Origin: Flammeovirgaceae bacterium UBA2371
Lineage (GTDB): Bacteria > Bacteroidota > Bacteroidia > Cytophagales > Cyclobacteriaceae
DNA: 64,000 nucleotides
Direction of reading: 5' to 3'
NCBI GenBank assembly: GCA_002345965.1
Contig: DDTF01000050.1
Span: 1 to 64,000, forward strand
Positions 55,184 to 63,999 of this stretch are shown here, piece by piece. Numbering within the stretch: the first letter of the stretch is position 1; the number at the start of each line of letters is the position of its first letter. The translations under genes and the position numbers were made by a program. The notes beneath the pieces were generated by a model. It saw only the letters and a program-made list of their open reading frames with translations, was not told the DNA's origin and did not search any database.

Positions 55184-56617
55184 ATGGCTTCAGTCTTTTC
55201 CATCAGGCATTGCCTTCTTATTGTCCTTTTACTTACCATTTCATGTGAGCAGCCCGCTATAGATAAGCAGGACGTGGAGCAGCCTGTAATCAACTTTGAC
55301 CTTACTGAAATCAAAAAGAGAGGCTATATCAATGCGCTTGTTGATAATAACTCCATCAGCTACTTCTATTACAAAGGTGGGGCCATGGGATATGAATATG
55401 AGCTATTGACCAGACTAGCGGATTATTTGAAGGTAGAATTGCGCATCAAGGTCATTACCAGTATAGATGATGCAACTGAAATGTTAAACAACGGCTATGG
55501 CGATGTGATCGCTTTTCCTTTTACAGTAACGAGTGAAAGAAAAAAGATTTTTCAGTTCACCCAAACTCATTTTAATACACATCAGGTACTTGTACAACGC
55601 AAACCTGACAACTGGAAGGACAATCCGTATTTAGCTGAGAAAAAGATGATCCGAAATCCTGCAGAACTTATCGGTAAAAAAGTTTATGTAAAATACGGGT
55701 CTTCTTTTAAGGACAGGCTCGAAAATCTATCGCAGGAATTGGGCGGTGAAATTGTGATTGTGGAGGACAGTGCTACTTCTGAAACAGAAGCATTGATTCG
55801 AAAAGTATCAGAAGGAGAAATCGATTATACGGTTACAGATCAGATGATAGCACGTGTCAATGCGGCCTACTATCCCAATATTGATATTGGTACCATGGTG
55901 AGCCTAAGGCAGCGCATTGCCTGGGCACTCAGAAAAAATTCTCCGGAGTTGTTGGCTGCCATCAATACCTGGCTGACGGAAATAAAAAGAGATGGTACCT
56001 TCAATGTAATTTATAACAGGTATTTCAATAACCCCCGCACTTCTGCCATCAGAAGAAAAAGTGATTTTTCTTCTTTGGGTGGAAACAAAATCTCAGTCTA
56101 CGATGACTTGATTAAAACAAAAGCTGAAGAACTTGGATGGGATTGGAGACTATTGGCCTCAATGATTTACCAGGAGTCTACCTTTTCTCCCAATGCTGAG
56201 TCATGGGCAGGTGCTAAAGGGCTCATGCAGTTGATGCCAGCAACCGGTAAATATTATGGAGCCGATAATTTGCTCAACCCTACTCAAAACATCCAGGCTG
56301 GTGTAAATTTTCTTAAATTTTTGAATCGGCAATGGAGTAAAACCATTGAAGATGAAAACGAAAGATTAAAGTTTATGCTGGCTTCGTACAATGTGGGACT
56401 GTCGCATGTGATCGATGCCAGAAACCTGACAAAAAAGTATGGAGGTAATCCTTTGAAATGGGATGGAGAAGTCGAATCCTATCTTTTAAAAAAATCTGAT
56501 CCGAAATTTTATCGCGATCCGGTAGTAAAATCTGGTTATTGCAGATGTGAAGAACCCGTCAATTACGTGCGCGAAGTTTTGCAACGATACGAAGAATACA
56601 AAATGCACATTAATTAG
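55184..56617 (+). CDS. mltF: MltF-like lytic transglycosylase lipoprotein
   Basis: The protein joins an SBP_bac_3-like domain (about 55-290) and a lysozyme-like SLT domain (about 315-460), the MltF architecture. The lipobox LLLTISC is reached from ATG 55184 (MASVFSIRHCLLIVLLL); ATG 55169 and TTG 55139 are earlier choices. The SLT catalytic Glu is in MIYQESTFSPNAES, followed by GAKGLMQLMPATGKYYG and ASYNVGLSHV. It would cleave peptidoglycan between MurNAc and GlcNAc, forming the anhydro product. It ends overlapping kmo by 8 bases in the opposite direction. Confidence 0.9.
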   Translation: MASVFSIRHCLLIVLLLTISCEQPAIDKQDVEQPVINFDLTEIKKRGYINALVDNNSISYFYYKGGAMGYEYELLTRLADYLKVELRIKVITSIDDATEMLNNGYGDVIAFPFTVTSERKKIFQFTQTHFNTHQVLVQRKPDNWKDNPYLAEKKMIRNPAELIGKKVYVKYGSSFKDRLENLSQELGGEIVIVEDSATSETEALIRKVSEGEIDYTVTDQMIARVNAAYYPNIDIGTMVSLRQRIAWALRKNSPELLAAINTWLTEIKRDGTFNVIYNRYFNNPRTSAIRRKSDFSSLGGNKISVYDDLIKTKAEELGWDWRLLASMIYQESTFSPNAESWAGAKGLMQLMPATGKYYGADNLLNPTQNIQAGVNFLKFLNRQWSKTIEDENERLKFMLASYNVGLSHVIDARNLTKKYGGNPLKWDGEVESYLLKKSDPKFYRDPVVKSGYCRCEEPVNYVREVLQRYEEYKMHIN

Positions 56618-57962
56618 CGCGTAGCGCGGTAAGTTTGTCAACAATTGACTTAAAGTCCAAACGCTCCCAATTCGTTTTAATGTCAGGGTCTTTCATTACC
56701 TCCATCATTACCTGATGCTGCAGAACCCCATTCTCCATGGCTTCAGAATATCTCATTGTTTCTTCAAATGTAACCATGGAGTAGAGCGGTATCCACTCGT
56801 TGGGGAAGAGGTCATGCAATTTGGCTTCAATCTTTTTACGCAGTAAGAAATCCTCATCGGCTACCAGATCACGCATTTCCACAAAATTATCAAGTGCCAA
56901 TTGTGCAATGGCATCATTATCGGGTTTACGCAATTCCTGAAATGCTGACAAAGTATCTGCCCAATCGTCTTTGTGTTTATCCAACAACGCATTGAGCACG
57001 AAGCAATCCTCAAAACCAGCATTCATGCCCTGGCCATAAAACGGTACGATACCATGGGCTGCATCTCCAATCAGCACAACATTATTTTTTACCCATGGAT
57101 AGCAACGTACTGTCACCAGTGAAGAAGTAGCATTATCCCTGAAGTCCTCCACCAGTGTATCCATCAGCGGAATAGTGTCTGGGAAATAGGTTTTAAAAAA
57201 CTGAAGTATACTTTCTTTACTCTTTAGATTTTTGAAAGATTGCTCTCCTTCAAAAGGGAGGAAGAGCGTACAGGTAAATGTTGCATCCGGATTCGGTAGT
57301 GCGATCAGCATAAAACTCGCTCTGGGCCATATGTGTAACGCATTTTTTTGTAGCTGGAATGCTCCCGAGTCAGATGAAGGGATGCGCAACTCTTTATAGC
57401 CATGTTCAAGGGTATCAATGGTGGTTTTTACACCCGCTTTTTTTTCCATAGCTTCCCTCACAGCAGAGAAGGCTCCATCAGCTCCAATAATAAGATCAAA
57501 TTTGCGGGTCATGTGGGAACCATAGGTTTGGAATTTGACTTCAGTTTTTTCAAAGTCAATGTCCTCACACCTGTATTCATAAAAAAAATGAACACCTAAC
57601 TTCTCTGCTTCGTCCATCAGCATTTTATTCAAACCGCTTCGAGAAACGGAATTGATAAACTGTCCATTTTTGCCATACGACTGAAAAGTGAGTTCGCCCC
57701 TGGTGTTGTGCATCATACGCCCGTGCATGGGAATTGCAACTTTCTTCATCGACTCGGCAAGGCCAACGTGCTCTAGCGCACGAATGCCCCTGTTGCTCAA
57801 TGCCAAATTGATAGAACGACCTCCGTCTAAAACATGTGTACGCATGTTGGCCCTCCTTTCAAATACAGTCACCTGATAACCTCGTTTAATCAGGTAAACG
57901 GAAAGCAATGACCCTACGAGTCCTGCACCAACAATAGCAATATGTTTATTTTCAGTTTGCAT
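56610..57962 (-). CDS. kmo: Kynurenine 3-monooxygenase
   Basis: This FAD enzyme makes 3-hydroxykynurenine from L-kynurenine with NADPH and oxygen. The 450-residue protein has the FAD motif GAGLVGSLLSVYL (12-24), the aromatic-hydroxylase GD motif VLIGDAAHGIVPFYGQGMNAGFED and the family block LDGGRSINLALSNRGI with the kynurenine-binding Arg. The C-terminal half lacks the membrane helix of the eukaryotic enzymes. It is the third gene of the minus-strand run nbaC-kynU-kmo. The first pathway enzymes (tryptophan dioxygenase, formamidase) are not in the window. Identification is firm. Confidence 0.94.
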   Translation of the reverse strand: MQTENKHIAIVGAGLVGSLLSVYLIKRGYQVTVFERRANMRTHVLDGGRSINLALSNRGIRALEHVGLAESMKKVAIPMHGRMMHNTRGELTFQSYGKNGQFINSVSRSGLNKMLMDEAEKLGVHFFYEYRCEDIDFEKTEVKFQTYGSHMTRKFDLIIGADGAFSAVREAMEKKAGVKTTIDTLEHGYKELRIPSSDSGAFQLQKNALHIWPRASFMLIALPNPDATFTCTLFLPFEGEQSFKNLKSKESILQFFKTYFPDTIPLMDTLVEDFRDNATSSLVTVRCYPWVKNNVVLIGDAAHGIVPFYGQGMNAGFEDCFVLNALLDKHKDDWADTLSAFQELRKPDNDAIAQLALDNFVEMRDLVADEDFLLRKKIEAKLHDLFPNEWIPLYSMVTFEETMRYSEAMENGVLQHQVMMEVMKDPDIKTNWERLDFKSIVDKLTALRAN

Positions 57963-58015
57963 TCGCTTTAGCTAGTTAAAGTAATAATAATGAAGGTCGA
58001 AAAACATGACAATGA

Positions 58016-59281
58016 TCAGATCAAAGCCGAAAAGGCAGCAGCAAATCTGTATACATCCTCATAAGAGTTGTACATGGGTACTGGAGCCGCTCGGATAACA
58101 TCAGGTTCTCTCCAATCGGTAAACACTCCTTGTTTCATCAACGCATTGAATATTTTCTTTCCATTCTTTTTCATCAGAATAGACAATTGGCACCCCCTTG
58201 CATTGGCATCCTTTGGTGTTATAATTTCAAAATACTGACCATGGGGGTCAATTTCAGTTAGCAAATAATGGAGATAACCAGTGAGTAGCATGCTCTTCTT
58301 TCTGAGTTTGGTCATGCCTGCTTCTTCAAACAATTGAAGCGATGCCAGGTGAGCTGCCCCTGCCAACACGGGTACATTTGAAAGTTGCCAGCCGTCTGCT
58401 CCTTCCATAGGAATAAATCCCTTTTTCATCTGGAATCTGACCTTTTCCTGATGTCCCCACCATCCTGCAAACCGTGGAATATTGGGATTATTCCTGTGCC
58501 TTTCATGAACAAAAACACCCGAAATACCACCAGGACCTGAATTCAAGTATTTGTAACTGCACCATACGGCAAAATCCACATTGTCTTTGTGCAATTGCAA
58601 GGGTACGTTGCCAGCAGCGTGTGCAAGGTCAAAACCTACCAATGCACCAGCACGATGTCCGGCTTCAGTAATTTGTTTGATGTCGAAAAACTGACCAGTA
58701 TAATACTGTACACCTGGCATTAGCACCAAAGCCAATTGATCGGCATGCTCATTTATCGATTGCAGTATATCCTCTGTTCTTAAAGTATGCTCGCCTGGTC
58801 TTGGTTTCAATTCGACTAGTGCCACATCCGGATTCAAATGATGGAATTTGATCTGAGATTCAACCGCATATTGATCGGAAGAAAATGCGCCTGCCTCCAT
58901 GATGATTTTGAATCTTTGTTTGGTAGGCCGGTAAAACGAAACCATCATTAGATGAAGGTTCACTGTTAGTTGATTCATAGCCACTACCTCAACAGGTTTG
59001 GCACCGACAATTCCAGCCAAAGCCTTTTTGCTAAACTTGTGATAATACAACCAGGGTCGTTTTCCGTGAAAGTGCCCTTCTACCGCCAGGGTGCCCCAGT
59101 CGTGCAGCTCTTCGTTTACATATTTTTTTGTTGCTTTAGGCTGCAACCCCAATGAATTCCCTACGAAGTAAGCTGCAGGCTTTCTGTTATGTTTAGGCAG
59201 CAGGAATTTTTTTCTGTAGACGGAAAGTGGATCAATTCGATCCATCTTTTTAGCAAAGGTCAGAGAATTTTCAAAAGTCAT
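58016..59281 (-). CDS. kynU: Kynureninase
   Basis: This PLP enzyme cleaves (3-hydroxy)kynurenine to (3-hydroxy)anthranilate and alanine. The 421-residue protein has the PLP Lys in WCSYKYLNSGPGGISGVFVHE, the family motif GFDLAHAAGNVPL, NQLTVNLHLMMVSFY, and VFTDWREPDVIRAAPVPMYNSYEDV at the C terminus. The substrate-specific residues cannot be judged by eye. It lies between nbaC and kmo on the same strand (104 and 53 bases). The neighbours point to 3-hydroxykynurenine as the substrate. Confidence 0.95.
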   Translation of the reverse strand: MTFENSLTFAKKMDRIDPLSVYRKKFLLPKHNRKPAAYFVGNSLGLQPKATKKYVNEELHDWGTLAVEGHFHGKRPWLYYHKFSKKALAGIVGAKPVEVVAMNQLTVNLHLMMVSFYRPTKQRFKIIMEAGAFSSDQYAVESQIKFHHLNPDVALVELKPRPGEHTLRTEDILQSINEHADQLALVLMPGVQYYTGQFFDIKQITEAGHRAGALVGFDLAHAAGNVPLQLHKDNVDFAVWCSYKYLNSGPGGISGVFVHERHRNNPNIPRFAGWWGHQEKVRFQMKKGFIPMEGADGWQLSNVPVLAGAAHLASLQLFEEAGMTKLRKKSMLLTGYLHYLLTEIDPHGQYFEIITPKDANARGCQLSILMKKNGKKIFNALMKQGVFTDWREPDVIRAAPVPMYNSYEDVYRFAAAFSALI

Positions 59282-59385
59282 TGGTCAGAAAATAGAATGT
59301 AGAATTAACAAAATAAATTCTACAAAGTTATAAATGTATGCGGTTGGCCTATTTTGGTTGAAGCTGTTGCAACCTCAGTAATATT

Positions 59386-59913
59386 TTAAATAAACCTTGG
59401 GTCAGCTTCCATCACAGTACCACACTTTGAGCAGGTGCGAGATTCTTCAGACCCATAAAATTCTTTAAATCGTGGAAGAAAATCTTTCTCGATGTTGGTG
59501 AGGTGAAATTTGAATTCCTTTAACTGATTGTTGCAATTTTCGCAGAACCACATCAGGCCATCGTTCTCGTTGTTTGTACGCTTGCATTCAATGACCAGCC
59601 CTACGGTATTGGCAGGCCTACTGGGTTGATGAGGAACCTTTGCCGGCAGAAGGAACATTTCGCCTTCCTTAATGGGTACTTGAACAGCTTTACCATCTTC
59701 CTGAATGGTCACCATTATATCACCTTCCAGCTGGTAAAAAAGTTCTTCTGTTTCGTTGTAATGATAATCTTTTCTTGCATTGGGTCCACCTACTATCATC
59801 ACGATATAATCTCCAGCATCGGCATAAAGATTTTTATTACCTACAGGAGGTTTAAGCAGGTCTCTGTTATCACTGATCCATTTCTTGAGGTTAAAAGGTC
59901 TGCGGATAGCCAT
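59386..59913 (-). CDS. nbaC: 3-Hydroxyanthranilate 3,4-dioxygenase
   Basis: The enzyme opens the ring of 3-hydroxyanthranilate to 2-amino-3-carboxymuconate 6-semialdehyde (ACMS). The 175-residue cupin has the iron ligands His51, Glu57 and His95, substrate Arg47 and Arg99, and the bacterial C-terminal rubredoxin-like site with Cys124, Cys127, Cys161 and Cys164. These numbers match the Cupriavidus enzyme nearly residue for residue. ACMS turns into quinolinate spontaneously or goes on to catabolism if a decarboxylase exists; that decarboxylase is not in the window. The gene is divergent from the SDR gene, with 78 bases between. Confidence 0.96.
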   Translation of the reverse strand: MAIRRPFNLKKWISDNRDLLKPPVGNKNLYADAGDYIVMIVGGPNARKDYHYNETEELFYQLEGDIMVTIQEDGKAVQVPIKEGEMFLLPAKVPHQPSRPANTVGLVIECKRTNNENDGLMWFCENCNNQLKEFKFHLTNIEKDFLPRFKEFYGSEESRTCSKCGTVMEADPRFI

Positions 59914-59991
59914 GGCTTTGAATTAATTATTGCTAAGTAAAACTAACAACTTTTTGAGTCTTATATTTACAAAAACTAGACAATCGAAGGA

Positions 59992-60777
59992 ATGGATTTG
60001 AATTTAAGCGGAAAAAGGGCAGTCGTTTGTGGGGCAACTCAGGGTATCGGAAGGGCAGCTGCCGAAGAACTGGCGAAATTGGGGGCGAGCATTACATTGG
60101 TGGCGCGTGATGAAGAGAAATTAAGAAATGTTATGACGGAACTACCGAAAGTCAACAATCAAAAACATGAATACCTCGTTGTTGATTTCAACATGCCTGA
60201 CGATGTAAAACTTACTGCTGACATCTATTCTCAAAATAATCCTGTACACATTCTGGTGAACAATACGGGAGGACCTCCAGCCGGACCTGCCATTGATGCC
60301 AGGTCTTTCGAGTTTGTCAATGCCTTTCAGGCTCACCTCATTTGTAATCAGTATTTGGTACAGGCTTTTGTGCCAGCCATGAAGAAAGCTAAATACGGAC
60401 GCATCATCAACATCATCTCCACTTCAGTAAAAGCTCCTATTAAGGGTCTAGGTGTGTCTAATACCATTCGTGGTGCGGTAGCCAATTGGGCTAAGACATT
60501 ATCTTTTGAGTTGGCAGAATTTGGCATTACCGTGAATAATGTTTTACCGGGAGCAACCATGACAGGTAGACTGGAAGCCATCATTAAAGGAAAATCAAAA
60601 TCGTCTGGAAAATCTGCAGAAGAAGTGACCAAAGAAATGGTTGATGAAATTCCGGCTGGTAGAATCGGAGAGCCGTATGAAGTGGCAGCGGCTATTGCTT
60701 TTCTGGCAACCCCAGCGGCTGCATACATCAATGGAATTAATGTGCCGGTAGATGGCGGAAGAACAGGAAACTTGTAA
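59992..60777 (+). CDS. SDR-family oxidoreductase without the YxxxK motif
   Basis: The 261-residue protein has the SDR cofactor motif GATQGIG (14-20), NNTGGPPAGPA in place of NNAG, and Ser143/Ser145 in IISTSVK. The catalytic YxxxK is replaced by SNTIR (156-160). The pattern NNTGGPPAG with SNxxR defines a separate SDR branch whose chemistry is not established. It is the first of four plus-strand genes with AMSDH, pnuC and nadR and lies 5 bases from AMSDH. Being divergent from nbaC it may act on a kynurenine-pathway intermediate, but this is inferred from position. FabG-like annotation would be misleading. Confidence 0.88.
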   Translation: MDLNLSGKRAVVCGATQGIGRAAAEELAKLGASITLVARDEEKLRNVMTELPKVNNQKHEYLVVDFNMPDDVKLTADIYSQNNPVHILVNNTGGPPAGPAIDARSFEFVNAFQAHLICNQYLVQAFVPAMKKAKYGRIINIISTSVKAPIKGLGVSNTIRGAVANWAKTLSFELAEFGITVNNVLPGATMTGRLEAIIKGKSKSSGKSAEEVTKEMVDEIPAGRIGEPYEVAAAIAFLATPAAAYINGINVPVDGGRTGNL

Positions 60778-60782
60778 ACTGA

Positions 60783-62225
60783 ATGAAAAAAATCCTGAAC
60801 TATATTAATGGCGAATTACTGGAGGCAACTTCAGGCCAGTGGCTCGATAATTACAATCCAGCCGAGGGAAAAGTCTATAGCCAGATTCCTGATTCTGATG
60901 AAAAAGACATTGAGCTTGCCGTAGTAGCGGCAAAAAAAGCATTTCCAATTTGGTCTGCCATGTCGACATCTGATCGCTCCAATATGCTGCTAAAAATAGC
61001 TGATGGAATTGATCGTGAGTTTGAAGCGCTGGCCAAAGCAGAAAGTGATGACAATGGAAAACCAGTTAAGCTGGCCAAAGCAGTGGATATCCCACGTGCT
61101 TCTTCTAATATGCGATTTTTTGCAACAGCTATTCTGCATTTTGAATCGCAAGCGCATCAAACAGATCAACAGGCGATCAATTATACCACGCGCACACCGC
61201 TAGGAGTGGTGGGTTGTATCTCACCCTGGAATTTACCGCTTTATCTATTCACCTGGAAGATAGCGCCCGCATTGGCTGCAGGATGCACGGTAGTGGCCAA
61301 GCCATCTGAGATTACACCTATGACCGCTTTCCTGTTCTCAAAAATTTGTAAGGAGGCAGGTTTGCCTGCGGGCGTGCTCAACATCGTACACGGAATGGGC
61401 GGGAAGGCTGGTCAGGCTATTATTGAACATCCTGAAGTAGTAGCCATTTCATTTACAGGTGGTACAGCAACCGGAAAGAGAATTGCAGCCACTGCCGCAC
61501 CCATGTTTAAAAAACTTTCACTTGAACTAGGAGGTAAAAACCCAAATATCATTTTTGCTGATTGCGATTTCGAAAATGCGGTTGGCACTTCAATTCACTC
61601 TTCATTTTCGAATCAGGGTGAGATTTGTTTATGCGGCTCGAGAATACTGGTGGAAAGACCCATTTACGATCGGTTTGTCGAAGAGTTTATTAAACGGACC
61701 AAGGCGCTTGAAGTAGGAGATCCGGCAAAAGAGGGAACGCGTGTGGGCGCGCTCGTTTCTGAATCGCACATGAATAAAGTGCTATCTTATGTACAGTTGG
61801 CCAAAGAGGAGGGAGGCCAGGTGATGACAGGTGGCGAGCGGGTAATCATAAAAGGGCGATGTGAACAGGGATACTTTGTGGCACCAACAGTAATTCTCGG
61901 TTTGGATCAACAATGCAGAACCAATCAGGAAGAAATATTCGGCCCGGTGGTTACCATCATGCCATTCGATACCGAAGAAGAAGCAATTGCGTTTGCCAAC
62001 AGCACAGCGTATGGTTTGTCGGCAACGTTGTGGACTCAAAACCTGACCAGGGCACATCGCGTGGCACATCACCTAAAAAGTGGAATCATATGGGTGAACT
62101 GCTGGTTGCTGCGCGACCTGAGAACTCCATTTGGTGGCATGAAACAATCTGGTGTGGGGCGTGAAGGGGGATGGGAAGCATTGCGTTTCTTTACTGAGCA
62201 GAAAAATATTTGCATCAAGCTCTAG
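60783..62225 (+). CDS. 2-Aminomuconate 6-semialdehyde dehydrogenase (ALDH8-like)
   Basis: The 480-residue NAD-dependent aldehyde dehydrogenase has the catalytic Cys in NQGEICLCGSR, the general-base Glu in LELGGKN and the cofactor motif FTGGTATGKR. Family-specific Arg residues that hold the substrate carboxylates are seen in SSNMRFFA (Arg111) and NCWLLRDLRTPFGG (Arg444, Arg447), as in bacterial AMSDH and human ALDH8A1. It oxidises 2-aminomuconate semialdehyde, or 2-hydroxymuconate semialdehyde, after ACMS decarboxylation. The decarboxylase is not in the window. It stands 5 bases after the SDR gene and 11 before pnuC. Confidence 0.9.
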   Translation: MKKILNYINGELLEATSGQWLDNYNPAEGKVYSQIPDSDEKDIELAVVAAKKAFPIWSAMSTSDRSNMLLKIADGIDREFEALAKAESDDNGKPVKLAKAVDIPRASSNMRFFATAILHFESQAHQTDQQAINYTTRTPLGVVGCISPWNLPLYLFTWKIAPALAAGCTVVAKPSEITPMTAFLFSKICKEAGLPAGVLNIVHGMGGKAGQAIIEHPEVVAISFTGGTATGKRIAATAAPMFKKLSLELGGKNPNIIFADCDFENAVGTSIHSSFSNQGEICLCGSRILVERPIYDRFVEEFIKRTKALEVGDPAKEGTRVGALVSESHMNKVLSYVQLAKEEGGQVMTGGERVIIKGRCEQGYFVAPTVILGLDQQCRTNQEEIFGPVVTIMPFDTEEEAIAFANSTAYGLSATLWTQNLTRAHRVAHHLKSGIIWVNCWLLRDLRTPFGGMKQSGVGREGGWEALRFFTEQKNICIKL

Positions 62226-62236
62226 GCCAACGGCCA

Positions 62237-62899
62237 ATGAATTTCTTTAGTATCGAATCCATTTTTTTTGAGATATGGGGCTATCCCATGAGCTACCTGG
62301 AATTCTTCGGAACAGTAGCGGGAGGTGTGGCCGTGTGGTTGGCAGCGCGGGCTAACATCTGGAGTTGGCCTTTGGGACTTATAAATGTTACTCTTTTTTT
62401 CTTCTTGTTTTTTCAGGTACAACTGTATCCGGATATGTTCTTACAGGTATTTTTTTTTATCACTAACCTGATGGGCTGGTGGCGATGGGCTCATCCCAAA
62501 CCTGACGAGGAGGATAAAAAACATGAGCTTAAGATCAGTTTTATGCCAATTAGGCAAATGTTGATTTTCTCTTCATTGGGTCTTGTGGGCACTTTCCTCA
62601 TGGGTGGTCTGGCCAGTAATTTGCATGAATGGCTCCCTCAAATTTTTAGTCAACCCAGCGCTTTTCCCTATTTCGATTCTTTTGTAACCGTGATGAGTAT
62701 TGTAGCCACTTATCTTATGATCCAGAAAAAGGTGGAATGTTGGATCATTTGGATTGTAGTGGATTGTGTAGCTACAGGATTGTATTTTGCCAAGGGTATC
62801 AAGTTTGTTGGAATTGAATACCTGGCATTTTGTTTTTTGGCTGCATTTGGTTTGTGGCAGTGGTTGAAAGAATATAAATCTTACCATACAGCATCGTGA
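62237..62899 (+). CDS. pnuC: PnuC-type nicotinamide riboside transporter
   Basis: An inner-membrane facilitator of about 220 residues with seven helices. PnuC features visible are WSWPLGLINVTLFFFLF in helix 2, the substrate-site tryptophans in NLMGWWRWAHP, and WIIWIVVDCVATGLYFAKG with IEYLAFCFLAAFGLWQW near the C terminus. It imports nicotinamide riboside for NAD salvage. ATG 62237 is chosen; the open frame extends to a TTG within the AMSDH gene. It overlaps nadR by 4 bases (GTGA). Pairing with NadR makes a complete import-and-activate unit. Confidence 0.92.
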   Translation: MNFFSIESIFFEIWGYPMSYLEFFGTVAGGVAVWLAARANIWSWPLGLINVTLFFFLFFQVQLYPDMFLQVFFFITNLMGWWRWAHPKPDEEDKKHELKISFMPIRQMLIFSSLGLVGTFLMGGLASNLHEWLPQIFSQPSAFPYFDSFVTVMSIVATYLMIQKKVECWIIWIVVDCVATGLYFAKGIKFVGIEYLAFCFLAAFGLWQWLKEYKSYHTAS

Positions 62900-63864
62900 A
62901 ACGTGGATTAGTCATTGGCAAGTTCATGCCTGTTCACAATGGACATGTGGCGTTGATCAACTTTGCAATGACACATTGTGATGAATTGATTGTGTCCATG
63001 AGCTACACTGAAAAAGATCCTATCCATCCGGAGCTTAGACTGGGCTGGCTCCGATCTATTTTCGAACATGAGCCACGAATCAAAGTTGAAAAGGTAATAG
63101 ACGATTTTGATGATGAATCTTTGTCGTTGGAACAACGAACAAAAATCTGGTCTCAATTCATACAAAAACGATTTCCGCCAGTTGATCTTGTTATCAGCTC
63201 TGAACACTACGGTGAGCCATTTGCAAAGCATTTGGGAGTTTCACATTTAATGTTTGACAGCACACGAACAAAGGTACCAGTCTCTGCAACCGAAATAAGG
63301 AATTATCCATTGCGAAACTGGAAATTTCTGCCGGCTGTAGTTAAACCTTATTTTGTCAAAAAAATTTGCTTTTATGGAGCAGAGAGTACCGGCAAGAGCA
63401 CGATGGCTGCGAAAATGGCTTTGTATTACAATACCGTGTTTGTTCCTGAGGTAGCCAGAGAAATGATTACATCCAATGTATTCACATTGGATGACATCAT
63501 TCGAATTGGTGAGGCACAGGCAGATAGGATTGCTGAGAAAAGCAAAATAGCCAACAAGATTTTGTTCTGTGATACGGATGCCATCACTACACAGATTTAT
63601 TCAAAACATTATTTGGGCGAGGTTCCGACAGTTCTATATGAACTGGAGCAACAAATACATTACGATATGTATTTCTTGTTTGATGTGGATGTGCCGTGGG
63701 TTTCAGATGGTTTGCGTGATCTCGGGAATCAACGCGCTGAAATGGCATCTATCTTTAAATCGGAGTTGGAAAAAAGGAAGATACCTTATGTGCTTGTAGC
63801 TGGAAATTGGCAAGCTCGATTTGAAATTATCAGAAAAGAAGTTGATCAATTATTAAGTAACTAA
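62896..63864 (+). CDS. nadR: NadR-like nicotinamide riboside kinase/NMN adenylyltransferase
   Basis: The 322-residue cytosolic protein has an NMN-adenylyltransferase domain (GKFMPVHNGH at 8-17; VSATEIR at 129-135) and a ribosylnicotinamide-kinase domain (P-loop GAESTGKST at 161-169; FCDTDAITTQIY). The N-terminal helix-turn-helix of the enterobacterial NadR repressor is absent, so it is enzymatic only. The kinase phosphorylates the nicotinamide riboside that PnuC brings in; the adenylyltransferase makes NAD. The start is GTG 62896, overlapping pnuC. A hairpin terminator follows. Confidence 0.93.
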   Translation: MKRGLVIGKFMPVHNGHVALINFAMTHCDELIVSMSYTEKDPIHPELRLGWLRSIFEHEPRIKVEKVIDDFDDESLSLEQRTKIWSQFIQKRFPPVDLVISSEHYGEPFAKHLGVSHLMFDSTRTKVPVSATEIRNYPLRNWKFLPAVVKPYFVKKICFYGAESTGKSTMAAKMALYYNTVFVPEVAREMITSNVFTLDDIIRIGEAQADRIAEKSKIANKILFCDTDAITTQIYSKHYLGEVPTVLYELEQQIHYDMYFLFDVDVPWVSDGLRDLGNQRAEMASIFKSELEKRKIPYVLVAGNWQARFEIIRKEVDQLLSN

Positions 63865-63910
63865 AGGCCGACATCAAAAGTCAGTCTTTAGTTAGACTGA
63901 TGAGTAAAAG

Positions 63911-63946
63911 TGGGGTTAGAAAAATTTCAGCCTACCCCAATTTTTT
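63911..63946 (+). terminator. Terminator after nadR
   Basis: TGGGGT(T)AG and CTACCCCA (63911-63919 and 63932-63939) pair with one bulged T around a 12-base loop, followed by A and six T (63941-63946). It overlaps the last codons of the convergent minus-strand frame. A second hairpin, TCAGTCT/AGACTGA (63881-63900), precedes it. Confidence 0.75.
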
Positions 63947-63999
63947 ACCAAAAAAATGGTGCCTGCCAAGGCCACCAATCCAGCAATTAATGCGGGAAT
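63916..63999 (-). CDS. C-terminal end of a membrane protein (cut by the window edge)
   Basis: The minus strand is open from the right edge to TAA at 63918-63916. The 27 residues (IPALIAGLVALAGTIFLVK then NWGRLKFF) form one membrane helix with a basic tail, typical of the last helix of an inner-membrane protein. The rest lies outside the window, so no family can be named. The nadR terminator hairpin overlaps its last codons. Confidence 0.45.
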   Translation of the reverse strand: MPALIAGLVALAGTIFLVKNWGRLKFF

